Program-made: the position numbers and the translations under genes
From: Bacteroides sp. SM23_62
GTDB lineage: Bacteria; Bacteroidota; Bacteroidia; Bacteroidales; SM23-62
Direction of reading: 5' to 3'
Length of the DNA: 50,542 nucleotides
NCBI GenBank assembly: GCA_001303955.1
Contig: LJUP01000003.1
Span: 1 to 50,542, forward strand
Notes under the pieces: model-generated
Database searches by the model: none
Told to the model about the DNA's origin: nothing
Seen by the model: only the letters and a program-made list of their open reading frames with translations
Part shown: in pieces, positions 17,528 through 25,574 of the stretch
Numbering within the stretch: the first letter of the stretch is position 1
Layout of the letters: every line of letters starts with the position of its first letter

Positions 17528-17586
17528 TTAACACACAACTGCAGATCATCTATAATCCGTTCATTATTAAGCGTGTTCTTATAAAC
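17528..17586 (+). promoter_or_regulatory. TRAP operon promoter, twin of the UGSC promoter
   Basis: TTAACA (17528-17533), a 17-base spacer (CACAACTGCA...) and TATAAT (17551-17556). The region aligns with 12081-12140 over its whole length: same spacer start, same spacer length, TCCGTTC/TCTGTTC after the -10, and a GTTCTTAT box at 17575-17586 about 18 bp past the -10. This strongly suggests one regulator for both operons. The rest of the 277-bp gap (17450-17726) has no gene; AGGAGG is at 17713-17718. Confidence 0.75.
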
Positions 17587-17726
17587 TAAATAAATTTGTA
17601 AAACTGTTTTGAATATGCTATTGGACCAATACAGAATAGTTGTTAAAATATAATTCTATTTTTTTAACTTTTTGCTTATTCCGCTAAAAAATATAGCTGA
17701 TAGCATTTTTTTAGGAGGTTTAAATC

Positions 17727-18752
17727 GTGAAAAAAGAGATAATTTCCGTGACTGTACTATTCTTTATTGCCGCATTATTTTATCAGTGTAGCACCGACAA
17801 GATACCTGAAAAGACTATTGAACTTCGATTTGCCCAGCCATTTTCACCAAAACATACAATGCAGACTATGGTTTTCGAGCCATGGGCGAAAAAGGTTGAA
17901 GAGATGACCGGTGGAAGGCTAAAAATTACCATGTTTCCCGGGGGTGCGCTTGGTAAGACTTCCGATCACTATTATCTTGCCGAAAAAGGCATCGCGGATA
18001 TTTCATACGCCCTTCAGGACTATACACCCGGCCGTTTTCCACTTACTGCTGTATTTGAACTTCCTTTTATGATCCCTTCCGCTGAAAAGACATCTGTTGC
18101 AATGTGGAAGACCTTTGAGAAGTTTCCAGAATTTCAAAGAGAATACTCTGAGGTCAAAGTCCTGGCCCTGTTTTGTCATCCACAGGGTCATTTTAACACG
18201 GTTAAAAAGCCCATAAAAGGCCTTAAGGATTTTCAAGGTATGAAATTCAGGACAGCCAGCCCGCATGTCACAAAGGCCCTTAAGGCGTTTGGCGCTGTAC
18301 CTGTTACAATGGCGGTCAGCGAGAGTTACACGGCCCTTGAGAGGGGAGTTGTCGACGGGACCGTCCTTCCATGGGAAGGTCTATACGTGTTCAACCAAGC
18401 AGAACTGCTCAAGTATTCCACTGAAACCGATTTCTATACCATGACCATGATGGTAGTCATGAATAAGAGAAAATATGATTCTCTTCCAGATGATATCAAG
18501 AAGGTGATTGACCAGACTACGGGAATTGTGATGTCCAGTGAAGCGGGAAGGGTATATGATACTACGAGACCTGTACATAAAGAAAAATGCCTTGAAAAGG
18601 GGATGGAGGTTATTCAACTGCCTCCTGGGGACATAAAGAAACTGGAGGAATTGACCATGCCCCTTAGGCGGGAGTGGATAGATGAAATGGATCAGAAAGG
18701 ACTCCCGGGAAATGCAGTGCTGAATGCAGCGATCGAGTTTATTAATGAATAA
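17727..18752 (+). CDS. TRAP transporter substrate-binding lipoprotein, DctP type
   Basis: Periplasmic solute receptor of a TRAP transporter, 341 residues, normal size. GTG start with AGGAGG nine bases upstream. The N-terminus is a lipoprotein signal (IAALFYQCS, lipid Cys about residue 21), so the receptor is probably tethered, which is less common for DctP. The conserved arginine that holds the ligand carboxylate is Arg175 in GMKFRTAS. ALERGVVDGTVLPWEG is the typical hinge segment. The ligand is therefore expected to be an organic acid. First gene of dctPQM; promoter shared in design with the UGSC operon. Confidence 0.92.
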   Translation: MKKEIISVTVLFFIAALFYQCSTDKIPEKTIELRFAQPFSPKHTMQTMVFEPWAKKVEEMTGGRLKITMFPGGALGKTSDHYYLAEKGIADISYALQDYTPGRFPLTAVFELPFMIPSAEKTSVAMWKTFEKFPEFQREYSEVKVLALFCHPQGHFNTVKKPIKGLKDFQGMKFRTASPHVTKALKAFGAVPVTMAVSESYTALERGVVDGTVLPWEGLYVFNQAELLKYSTETDFYTMTMMVVMNKRKYDSLPDDIKKVIDQTTGIVMSSEAGRVYDTTRPVHKEKCLEKGMEVIQLPPGDIKKLEELTMPLRREWIDEMDQKGLPGNAVLNAAIEFINE

Positions 18753-18766
18753 TTGATATATGCGGC

Positions 18767-19276
18767 ATGGATTTAATAAAACCATTACACGTCCTTTTGA
18801 ATATACTTAAACGTCTAAGTATTTACCTGGCTTATATAGGCGCCTTTTTTCTTTTCGCCATGATGTGCCTTACAATGGCTGATGTGGCGGGAAGGTATAT
18901 CTTTAATGCGCCGATTCTGGGTGCATTTGAACTTACAGAGTTTATGGTCCTCATTCTCATCTTTTCATTTTTGGCCTATGCCCAGGCTAACAAATCACAT
19001 GTGTCTGTTGATCTGTTCATGATGTTTTTGCCGAAAAAACTCAAGTTCTATATAGAAATATTCAATCACCTTGCCTGTCTGGCCATCATGATGTTAATTG
19101 CCTGGATGGGTTTTGAAAAAGCCCTTGAAATGATGGAAACAGGCGTATCATCACCCAACCTTGCCTTGCCCACATATCCCTTTGTTTTTTTTCTTGTCCT
19201 CGGATGCGCTGTCATGTGCATTGAATTTATCAAGGACATAGCCATGATCTTTAAAAACCGAAAAGGAGTACAGTGA
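18767..19276 (+). CDS. TRAP transporter small membrane subunit, DctQ type
   Basis: 169-residue inner-membrane protein with four predicted helices. Family features are the segment MADVAGRYIFNAPILGAFELTEFMV, matching the conserved RYxFN...GxxElxE pattern between helices 1 and 2. It joins the receptor-facing large subunit to make the sodium-driven permease. It starts 14 bp after dctP and ends 3 bp before dctM. Confidence 0.92.
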   Translation: MDLIKPLHVLLNILKRLSIYLAYIGAFFLFAMMCLTMADVAGRYIFNAPILGAFELTEFMVLILIFSFLAYAQANKSHVSVDLFMMFLPKKLKFYIEIFNHLACLAIMMLIAWMGFEKALEMMETGVSSPNLALPTYPFVFFLVLGCAVMCIEFIKDIAMIFKNRKGVQ

Positions 19277-19279
19277 TAG

Positions 19280-20578
19280 ATGAGTCCTGAGATCACCGGT
19301 ATTATAGGCATTATCGTTATGTTCATTCTGCTGGCTCTCAGGATGTATATTGGTATAGCAATGGCCATTGTGGGATTCTTGGGATTATTCCTTCTTATCG
19401 GCTTTGATTCAGCAATGGGCATACTGGGAATCACGCCCCTTGCAGAAGGTTCTTCATACACACTGAGTGTAATACCTCTTTTTGTGCTTATGGGCCAGTT
19501 TGCTTTTATTTCGGGAATAAGCACCGACATATATAGAACAGTATATGCATGGATGGGGCATATGAAGGGAGGGCTGGCAATGGCCACCATCCTAGCCTGC
19601 GCAGGTTTTGCCGCGATATGCGGCTCTTCACTCGCCACAGGGGCGACCATGGGCATGGTGGCCATCCCTGAGATGAAAAAATACCACTATGATCACAGAC
19701 TGTCCACGGGCTGTGTGGCCGCGGGCGGAACCCTGGGAATACTGATTCCACCAAGTATAGGATTTGTCATATATGGTATTCTCACGGAGGTCTCGATCGG
19801 TAAACTCTTCATGGCTGGTTTTATACCCGGCATTCTGCTGGCCTCCACATTTATCATTGCAGTGTATATACAGTGCAAGATCAACCCCAGTATGGGTCCA
19901 AGGGGACTTAAGACTACCTGGAAGGACAAGATAAAATCCCTGGCAGGCACATGGGGAATGCTTCTTCTCTTTATAATCGTTATGGGCGGTATCTATATGG
20001 GTATATTCACCCCTACCGAAGCCGCGGGTGTCGGGGCCTTCGGGGCCTTTATCTTTTCCCTGTCGAAGGGAAAGATCAATATGAAGAGCCTGGTTTGGTG
20101 CCTTCTGGAAACAGGCAAAACCACGGCAATGATCTTTTTGATTATTATAGGCGCCAATATATTTTCTACCTTCCTAGGGCTGGCGAGACTTCCAATTAGC
20201 CTGGCTGACTTTATCGCCACCCTTGCCCTGCCAAAGATAGCAATCCTAATAGGGATTATTCTCATATTCATAGCACTGGGATGCGTTATGGACTGCTACG
20301 CAATCATGATACTTACAGTGCCTATCTTATTCCCTGTGATAGAGACCCTTCAAATCGATCCCATATGGTTCGGTGTGATAATGGTAATAGTACTGGAGAT
20401 AGGCCTTATAACACCCCCGGTAGGTCTGAATGTATTTGTTATAAAGAATGCGGCCCCGGATGTCCCTTTGACAACCATTTTTAAGGGAATATGGCCTTTT
20501 CTCATATCCGCCTTCATAGCCATTGTGTTACTTATAATTTTCCCCCAGATAGCACTTTTCCTGCCTTCTTTTATGTAA
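19280..20578 (+). CDS. TRAP transporter large permease, DctM type
   Basis: 432-residue, roughly twelve-helix membrane subunit that carries the substrate path and sodium coupling. Recognisable family segments are PLFVLMGQFAFISGI, CAGFAAICGSSLATGATMG, GTLGILIPPSIGFVIYGI, FTPTEAAGVGAFGAF and EIGLITPPVGLNVFVIKN. Length is typical. It ends the operon; a large inverted repeat starts 27 bp after its stop and may serve as a terminator. Confidence 0.94.
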   Translation: MSPEITGIIGIIVMFILLALRMYIGIAMAIVGFLGLFLLIGFDSAMGILGITPLAEGSSYTLSVIPLFVLMGQFAFISGISTDIYRTVYAWMGHMKGGLAMATILACAGFAAICGSSLATGATMGMVAIPEMKKYHYDHRLSTGCVAAGGTLGILIPPSIGFVIYGILTEVSIGKLFMAGFIPGILLASTFIIAVYIQCKINPSMGPRGLKTTWKDKIKSLAGTWGMLLLFIIVMGGIYMGIFTPTEAAGVGAFGAFIFSLSKGKINMKSLVWCLLETGKTTAMIFLIIIGANIFSTFLGLARLPISLADFIATLALPKIAILIGIILIFIALGCVMDCYAIMILTVPILFPVIETLQIDPIWFGVIMVIVLEIGLITPPVGLNVFVIKNAAPDVPLTTIFKGIWPFLISAFIAIVLLIIFPQIALFLPSFM

Positions 20579-20604
20579 ATTACAGAAAGAGGGACGCTGG
20601 TAAA

Positions 20605-20688
20605 TAATGGGGTCAAGTCTCCGGTTGACCTTTACTCATCTACCTCATTTACATTTATCAAAAGTCAACCGGAGACTTGACCCCATTA
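20605..20688. repeat. Long inverted repeat (25-bp arms) after dctM
   Basis: Two perfect 25-bp arms (20605-20629 and 20664-20688) around a 34-base loop, sharing the core GGTCAAGTCTCCGGTTGAC. This type of arm is common in Desulfobacterota, often near REP-associated Y1 transposase genes. No transposase is present here. A third arm lies at 22263-22287, so the truncated peptidase gene sits between copies. Confidence 0.75.
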
Positions 20689-20732
20689 CGTTTTATATAA
20701 AACTCAAGATGTCAACCTTTTCTGAAAACCGT

Positions 20733-22274
20733 TTACCTTTCTATATATTTATCTGGGTCTATTGGTTTCCCATCTTTTCTCAACTCAAAATGCAGGTGTG
20801 GCCCGGTTGATATACCGCTGCTTCCACAGGTTGCAATAATATCGCCCGATTTTACAACCTGGCCTTCTTTGGCCAATATTTTTTCACATTTGGCATAGAG
20901 GGTCTGAAAATTATTTTTGTGCTGTAGTATAATATAATGACCGTATCCATCTGGGGAAAACTCCACTTCCTTGACAATTCCCGAATCAGCGGCGTAAATC
21001 GGTTCACCATTTGAGGCGGCAATATCAATTCCATTATGGAATTCTTTTTCATTTGAAAAAGGTGAAATTCTGTATCCATATTTACTCGTAACCCATCCTT
21101 TCATTGGCCAGATTAATTGTATCTCTTTAAGATCCGCCAGTATTTCCGATTTATCAGCAACAAAATCAGGATTTTTCATGATTATGACAGCTGCCATGAA
21201 CTTCGCGTAATATTTATTATTGTAGAATGACCTGGCTACATCCCATACGTCACGGGAACCAGCCTTCTCTATTGATTTCTGGACATTTTGTTCTCCTATA
21301 TTGTAGGCCAGCACGGATAATTGCCAGTCGTCGAATTTGCGTTTGTTTGCCAGTAGATACCTCATTGCCGCATCGGTGAGGATATCTATATCCAACCTTT
21401 CGTCCACTTCTTCATTGACTGTTAACCCAAAAGCGCGTGCTGTAGAAGGAATAAACATCCAGAGTCCTGCGCCCCTGACCTTGTTTGTGGCCTGATTAAG
21501 ATTTTGATAGCCTGATTCCAATATGGGAATGGCCAGAAACTCCATGGGCACTCCATATTCTTTAATCTTTTTCTCAATGCCTTTCTTAAAATATTTCATT
21601 CGGTCAAGGGAGGTCCTGATATATTCTCTTCCTTCGGGTGTCCCAAGGTATGCATTAAGCTCCTTTAAAACAAGGTCATTTACCACAATGGGATAGTCTG
21701 TATCTACTCCTGCCCTTTCGGCCATGGCAGCGGCCTGTTCCATTGTTATTCTACGATCTTGAATAGCCCCTTTTATGGCACATGATATAATTGTCATCAG
21801 CCCCATAATTAAAATTATTACAATTAGATTGATATGCCACTTCAATTGTATTGGTATTTTTTTAAACATCTTTTCAATTCTCCTTTTTAATAGTTTGCGT
21901 TGAATCATCAACGTGAGTCCTGTTGCGCATACAGGCACATTCCTCCGGTTTGACGATGATTTTGCGGCCTCAAAAAGGCAGCACGCATAGTCCTGTGAAT
22001 CAATCTTTTTTTGGTCGACCAGCACTTCGTCACAGGCAAATTCCTGAAGTTCGGAGATTAAACGGGACCACAGATGGATGCAGGGATTAAAAATGCATAT
22101 CAGCTTTAAAAACCATATTAAATAGAGCCATTTTGTATCACCGTTACGGTGATGCTGAAGCTCGTGCAAAAGCGTAATTTTATAATCAATTCTCTTTCCT
22201 AAAAGTTCTGTAGGGATAATTATATTCGCCACACCGGGCAACCAGTAGGAAAAGGGCACTTTTAATGGGGTCAA
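20733..22274 (-). pseudogene. 5'-truncated M56 peptidase / lytic transglycosylase / M23 fusion
   Basis: 513 codons remain of a membrane-anchored cell-wall enzyme. Residues about 1-150 match the cytoplasmic zinc-peptidase part of BlaR1/MecR1 (M56), with zinc site HELQHHRNGD and the downstream ELQEFACDE. A membrane helix (LIVIILIMGLMTIISC) follows, then a soluble-transglycosylase-like domain with the catalytic-glutamate motif ILESGYQN, GLWMFIPSTA and VLAYNIGEQN, and a C-terminal M23 peptidase domain (HNGIDIAA, GYGHYIILQH, GPHLHFELR). The usual first helices of M56 proteins are missing: homology starts at the edge of the repeat arm at 22263-22287, and the only in-frame start there is a TTG inside that arm. 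The gene probably lost its 5' end to the repeat. The domain combination itself is unusual; no BlaI-type regulator is next to it. Confidence 0.72.
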
Positions 22275-22287
22275 GTCTCCGGTTGAC
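22263..22287. repeat. Solitary arm of the 25-bp inverted repeat
   Basis: This arm matches the arms at 20605-20688 and continues with TTTTGATCAA, like the reverse of the right-hand arm. It marks the broken 5' end of the M56 fusion gene. The following 250 bp (22288-22538) contain no recognisable gene; a short minus-strand open stretch ending RKRLADLIK may be another gene remnant. Confidence 0.7.
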
Positions 22288-22538
22288 TTTTGATCAATTT
22301 TTTACCCAGTTCACTGACCCTATTATGCAATTTTTTATCCTTTAACCGATTCTTTTTAACGTTTTCAATAATTCAGCACCGCCAAAACCATTTTCAGCTA
22401 ATAGGTTGATTTCCCGACTCGCATTTCCTCATTTAATCAAATCCGCAAGGCGTTTCCTGACGATTGCAGGGAAGTCTTGGGCCAGGGCCTTTTCCTGAAT
22501 CGGCAGGGAGGAGGAAAGAGGTGTTCAGAATGTAGGTC

Positions 22539-23768
22539 CTAACTTGCCGAAGAAGGCTGCCGGATTCTCTGCTCCGTCATGGTATAAAAGGTAATAAGGG
22601 CCGCAAGAGCACAAAGCCCTATTATGCCGGCCATCGGCATCGCGGTACCTGTATGCAACACACCGATCAGGGTTCCGGAACCCGCGCCCATGGCAAGTTG
22701 GATCGTCCCCATCATGGCCGAGGCGGTGCCGGCCCCCTTTTTGTAAGGGGATAGGGCCAATGCCACGGCGTTCGCGCCAACCAGGGCAATGCTGCTGATG
22801 CATAAAAATAGAGGGATGATAAGGCCGATCAGCCCGCCCGTCCCGGTTAATGCAAGCAATACCAGGGCCAAACCCGATGCGGCAATAACCCAAAGCACTG
22901 TCCTCATAATAGCGATGTTATTGTAACGCCTCAGCAACAAGCGATTGAGCTGCGAACCGCAAACCAGTCCGAAGGCGTTCATACCGAAAAGCCAGCCATA
23001 GTGGTGTGGAGCAATCCCGTAAAGTTCTATAAAAACAAAGGGCGAGCCCGAAATGTAAGCGAACATGATGCCGGCTATAAAGCCGCCGCATAAGGCATAT
23101 CCTACAAAGCCCCTGGTGGTCAATATACGCCCATAGGAAACGATCACCTTGCCTAAGCCGCCTGAGGTGCGTCGATCGGCCGGCAATGTCTCCGGAAGGT
23201 AGAATATCACCATCAGCAAACAGGCGCATCCAAAGATGGCAAGCACCCAGAAAATCATCCGCCAGTTTGAGTACAGTACCAGATATCCCCCTATAAAAGG
23301 GGCTGTGATCGGCGCCAATCCCGTTACCAGATAAAGCATTGAATACATCCGCGCGGAATCACGGGCATCAAAGAGGTCACGCACAACCGAATTCGTTATC
23401 ACCATCCCCGCGCAGCAGCCGATAGCCTGGATGAATCGAAGGGCTATCAGGTTCACGGCTGATGTTGAAAGCGCGCAGCCCAATGAGGCTATAATATAAA
23501 GCGCGCAGCCGAACAACAAGGGCAGCTTGCGTCCTAAGCGGTCTGCAATCGGGCCATAGAATGTCTGGCCAGCCGCCATACCTATAAGAAAGAAGGACAG
23601 GGTATATTGTATAGTCCCGGCGTCAGAATTAAAATCCCGTGCGATATCCGGCAGTCCAGGCAGGTACATATCGATGGACAGCGGCCCAAAAGCCATAAGG
23701 GATCCCAAAATAAACGTAATCCTGCCGGAAGAGATCTGTTTCGGTTTTTCAATACTATCAGTCGACAT
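22539..23768 (-). CDS. Bcr/CflA-type MFS drug exporter
   Basis: Inner-membrane, proton-coupled multidrug exporter, about 409 residues, twelve helices. The N-terminus ITFILGSLMAFGPLSIDMYLPGLPDIARDF is the Bcr/CflA first-helix signature (positions about 17-46 from the chosen start), with GQTFYGPIADRLGRK as the helix 2-3 loop motif and IQAIGCCAGMVITNSVVRD in helix 4. ATG 23768 is preferred to a TTG 24 bases upstream because it begins right before the soluble tail seen in relatives. Neither has a clear Shine-Dalgarno sequence. The gene stands alone. Confidence 0.88.
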   Translation of the reverse strand: MSTDSIEKPKQISSGRITFILGSLMAFGPLSIDMYLPGLPDIARDFNSDAGTIQYTLSFFLIGMAAGQTFYGPIADRLGRKLPLLFGCALYIIASLGCALSTSAVNLIALRFIQAIGCCAGMVITNSVVRDLFDARDSARMYSMLYLVTGLAPITAPFIGGYLVLYSNWRMIFWVLAIFGCACLLMVIFYLPETLPADRRTSGGLGKVIVSYGRILTTRGFVGYALCGGFIAGIMFAYISGSPFVFIELYGIAPHHYGWLFGMNAFGLVCGSQLNRLLLRRYNNIAIMRTVLWVIAASGLALVLLALTGTGGLIGLIIPLFLCISSIALVGANAVALALSPYKKGAGTASAMMGTIQLAMGAGSGTLIGVLHTGTAMPMAGIIGLCALAALITFYTMTEQRIRQPSSAS

Positions 23769-23800
23769 ATCTAGATACCATTTTAGAGGCAAAAATCAAA

Positions 23801-23984
23801 AAATAGAATATCGAATATTGAACAGGGAATTTCGAATTATGAACTTTAAACTATTTCGATATTCGGTATTCTGAAATCGATATTCGATATTATTTAAACG
23901 GGTTGTCTTAAAAAAGAGATCCCCTTGGGAGATATCTGTACTAGTCAGATCTAATAATGCCGATACTAGTGAACGTTACTAAAG
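23801..23984. repeat. Composite intergenic repeat, copy 3
   Basis: The fullest copy. The A core (GAACAGGGAATTTCGAATTA, with flanking GAATATCGAATATT and ATTCTGAAATCGATATTCGA) is followed by the B part AAAAAAGAGATCCCCTTGGG through GTGAACGTTACTAAAG. It starts just upstream of the Bcr/CflA gene. Confidence 0.7.
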
Positions 23985-24219
23985 ATTTTCAAAAATGCAT
24001 CGTGACCCTATCCCATATGGTCAGAAAAATCAAGCGGCCGAATAAGGCTTCATCTTTATCTTTTGTACGCCTAGGCTAATCCCATTCCTTGCCTAAATCT
24101 TCTGTGCTTAACCTTGAATAGCCAATAGCTTTTACAAAATGGACTCATTGCTTACAATTTTATTGACTTAAACTAAGAACTAAGTATAAAAAAGGATTTA
24201 TTTTAAAGCCTAACAATAA

Positions 24220-24248
24220 AAACCGGTTCCCTATGATCTGGCCGGTTT
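24220..24248 (+). terminator. Terminator-like hairpin
   Basis: AAACCGG (24220-24226) pairs with CCGGTTT (24242-24248) around a 15-base loop, followed by ATTTATTTTTTATT. It could stop transcripts entering from the left before the efflux operon. The loop is large for a strong terminator. Confidence 0.4.
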
Positions 24249-24288
24249 ATTTATTTTTTATTGATCTGGTTTACATATCCAATACAAT

Positions 24289-24464
24289 GGTAATGTTCAC
24301 AAGTATTGGCATTTGTGAACTAAATTTGAGGATATGCCTCAGTAGTATCCGGAACGTCCCATGGGGATCTTTTTTTAAGGCGAAAAAAGATAATGTTGAA
24401 TATTGAACAGGGAATTTCGAATTATGAAGTTTAGACTCTTTCAACATTCAATATTCTGAAATCA
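24289..24464. repeat. Composite intergenic repeat, copy 4 (B part inverted)
   Basis: The B part comes first and in reverse (TAATGTTCACAAGTA ... CGTCCCATGGGGATC), then the A core in the same orientation as copy 3 (GAACAGGGAATTTCGAATTA ... ATTCAATATTCTGAAATC). The rearranged order shows that the two parts can move or invert independently. Confidence 0.68.
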
Positions 24465-24641
24465 ACCTGCAAGCTCATGCCTTTTTGAAACAAATGCTCT
24501 ATGCGTTGCGTATTATCTAGAGTAATAAATAGGCAGTATTGGCTAAATAGAATTATGGTAGGCAGTTATTAGAGATCGACATGGAACATATCTACGCTAG
24601 TAAGAGTACAAACATCTAAGGAGCATAAGGCAGGAGGTTAT

Positions 24642-25574
24642 ATGGAACAGGCTGAAAATGGGATGCGTATTACCATCGAAGGAGTCCGGCATATTTATAA
24701 AGATGATACTGTCGCACTTGATGGCATTGACCTTAACATAGGTACAGGGCTTTTCGGGCTGCTTGGCCCGAATGGAGCCGGTAAAAGCACACTTATGCGT
24801 ATCATAACTACACTTCTTCCTCCCACAGAAGGGAAGGTTTCTGTTGGCGGCTATGATGTGGTGCATAATCGCAGGGAGGTGCGAGGCTTGATAGGTTACC
24901 TGCCCCAGGAATTCAGTGCATGGCGTTTGCACCGTGTAGCAGAGGTTCTGGATACACTTGCAGCCCTTTCGGGTCTTGAGGAAAAATCTGTTCGTCATAA
25001 ACGGGTTGATGAGATTATTGAGTCCGTCGGCCTTAAAGATGTTGCTGACCGAAAAGTCAAGAAACTATCAGGAGGCATGGTCAGAAGACTGGGTGTAGCA
25101 CAGGCCCTTGTCCATGAGCCTAAAATAATGATTGTAGATGAACCTACGGTCGGGCTGGATCCTGAAGAGCGGATCAATTTTCGTCAGTTGATGACCAGGC
25201 TTGGTCAGGACCGGGTCATTCTCCTTTCCACTCATATAGTTGCAGACCTGGGTTCAGGATGTTCTGATATGGCCCTGATCGATCACGGCAAGGTGAAATT
25301 CAGGGGCAGTCCATCCGAGCTTATCAAAAGGGCGATAGGTTCGGTATTTGAAATAACCATACCTCGTCAGGATGAGGCACGGGTTACTAGTGATCTGGAA
25401 ATAGTATCAAGAGAGGACAGGAAAAATGAAGTTTCAATCCGGGCAGTATCAAGAGACCGAAATCTTCCTCCAGGGGCAAGACCTCTGGAAAATCCCAATC
25501 TGGAAGAGGCATATGTGGCCTTTATGGTAGCACAGGGGAAGAAACTCGGAGCTTCCGAAAAGGAGGTGGCATAA
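24642..25574 (+). CDS. ABC transporter ATP-binding protein
   Basis: 310-residue nucleotide-binding subunit of an ABC-2 type exporter. Walker A is GPNGAGKST, the Q-loop is in GYLPQEF, the signature is LSGGMVRR, Walker B is IMIVDEP and the H-loop is LSTH. The C-terminal 80 residues form the extension often seen in gliding or lipid-type ABC-2 ATPases. AGGAGG precedes the ATG. The stop overlaps the start of the next gene by one base (TAATG), so it is translationally coupled to the giant permease. First gene of the hybrid efflux locus. Confidence 0.93.
   Translation: MEQAENGMRITIEGVRHIYKDDTVALDGIDLNIGTGLFGLLGPNGAGKSTLMRIITTLLPPTEGKVSVGGYDVVHNRREVRGLIGYLPQEFSAWRLHRVAEVLDTLAALSGLEEKSVRHKRVDEIIESVGLKDVADRKVKKLSGGMVRRLGVAQALVHEPKIMIVDEPTVGLDPEERINFRQLMTRLGQDRVILLSTHIVADLGSGCSDMALIDHGKVKFRGSPSELIKRAIGSVFEITIPRQDEARVTSDLEIVSREDRKNEVSIRAVSRDRNLPPGARPLENPNLEEAYVAFMVAQGKKLGASEKEVA

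Larger units (their letters stand above)
23769..24641. other. 873-bp gap with two repeat copies and a hairpin
   Basis: No gene. It holds composite repeat copies 3 and 4 in opposed arrangement, with a terminator-like hairpin between them. The final 150 bp before the ABC ATPase gene are AT-rich and must carry the efflux operon promoter. TTGAAA...TATTAT pairs exist there, but with poor spacing. AGGAGG lies before the ATG at 24642. Confidence 0.6.
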
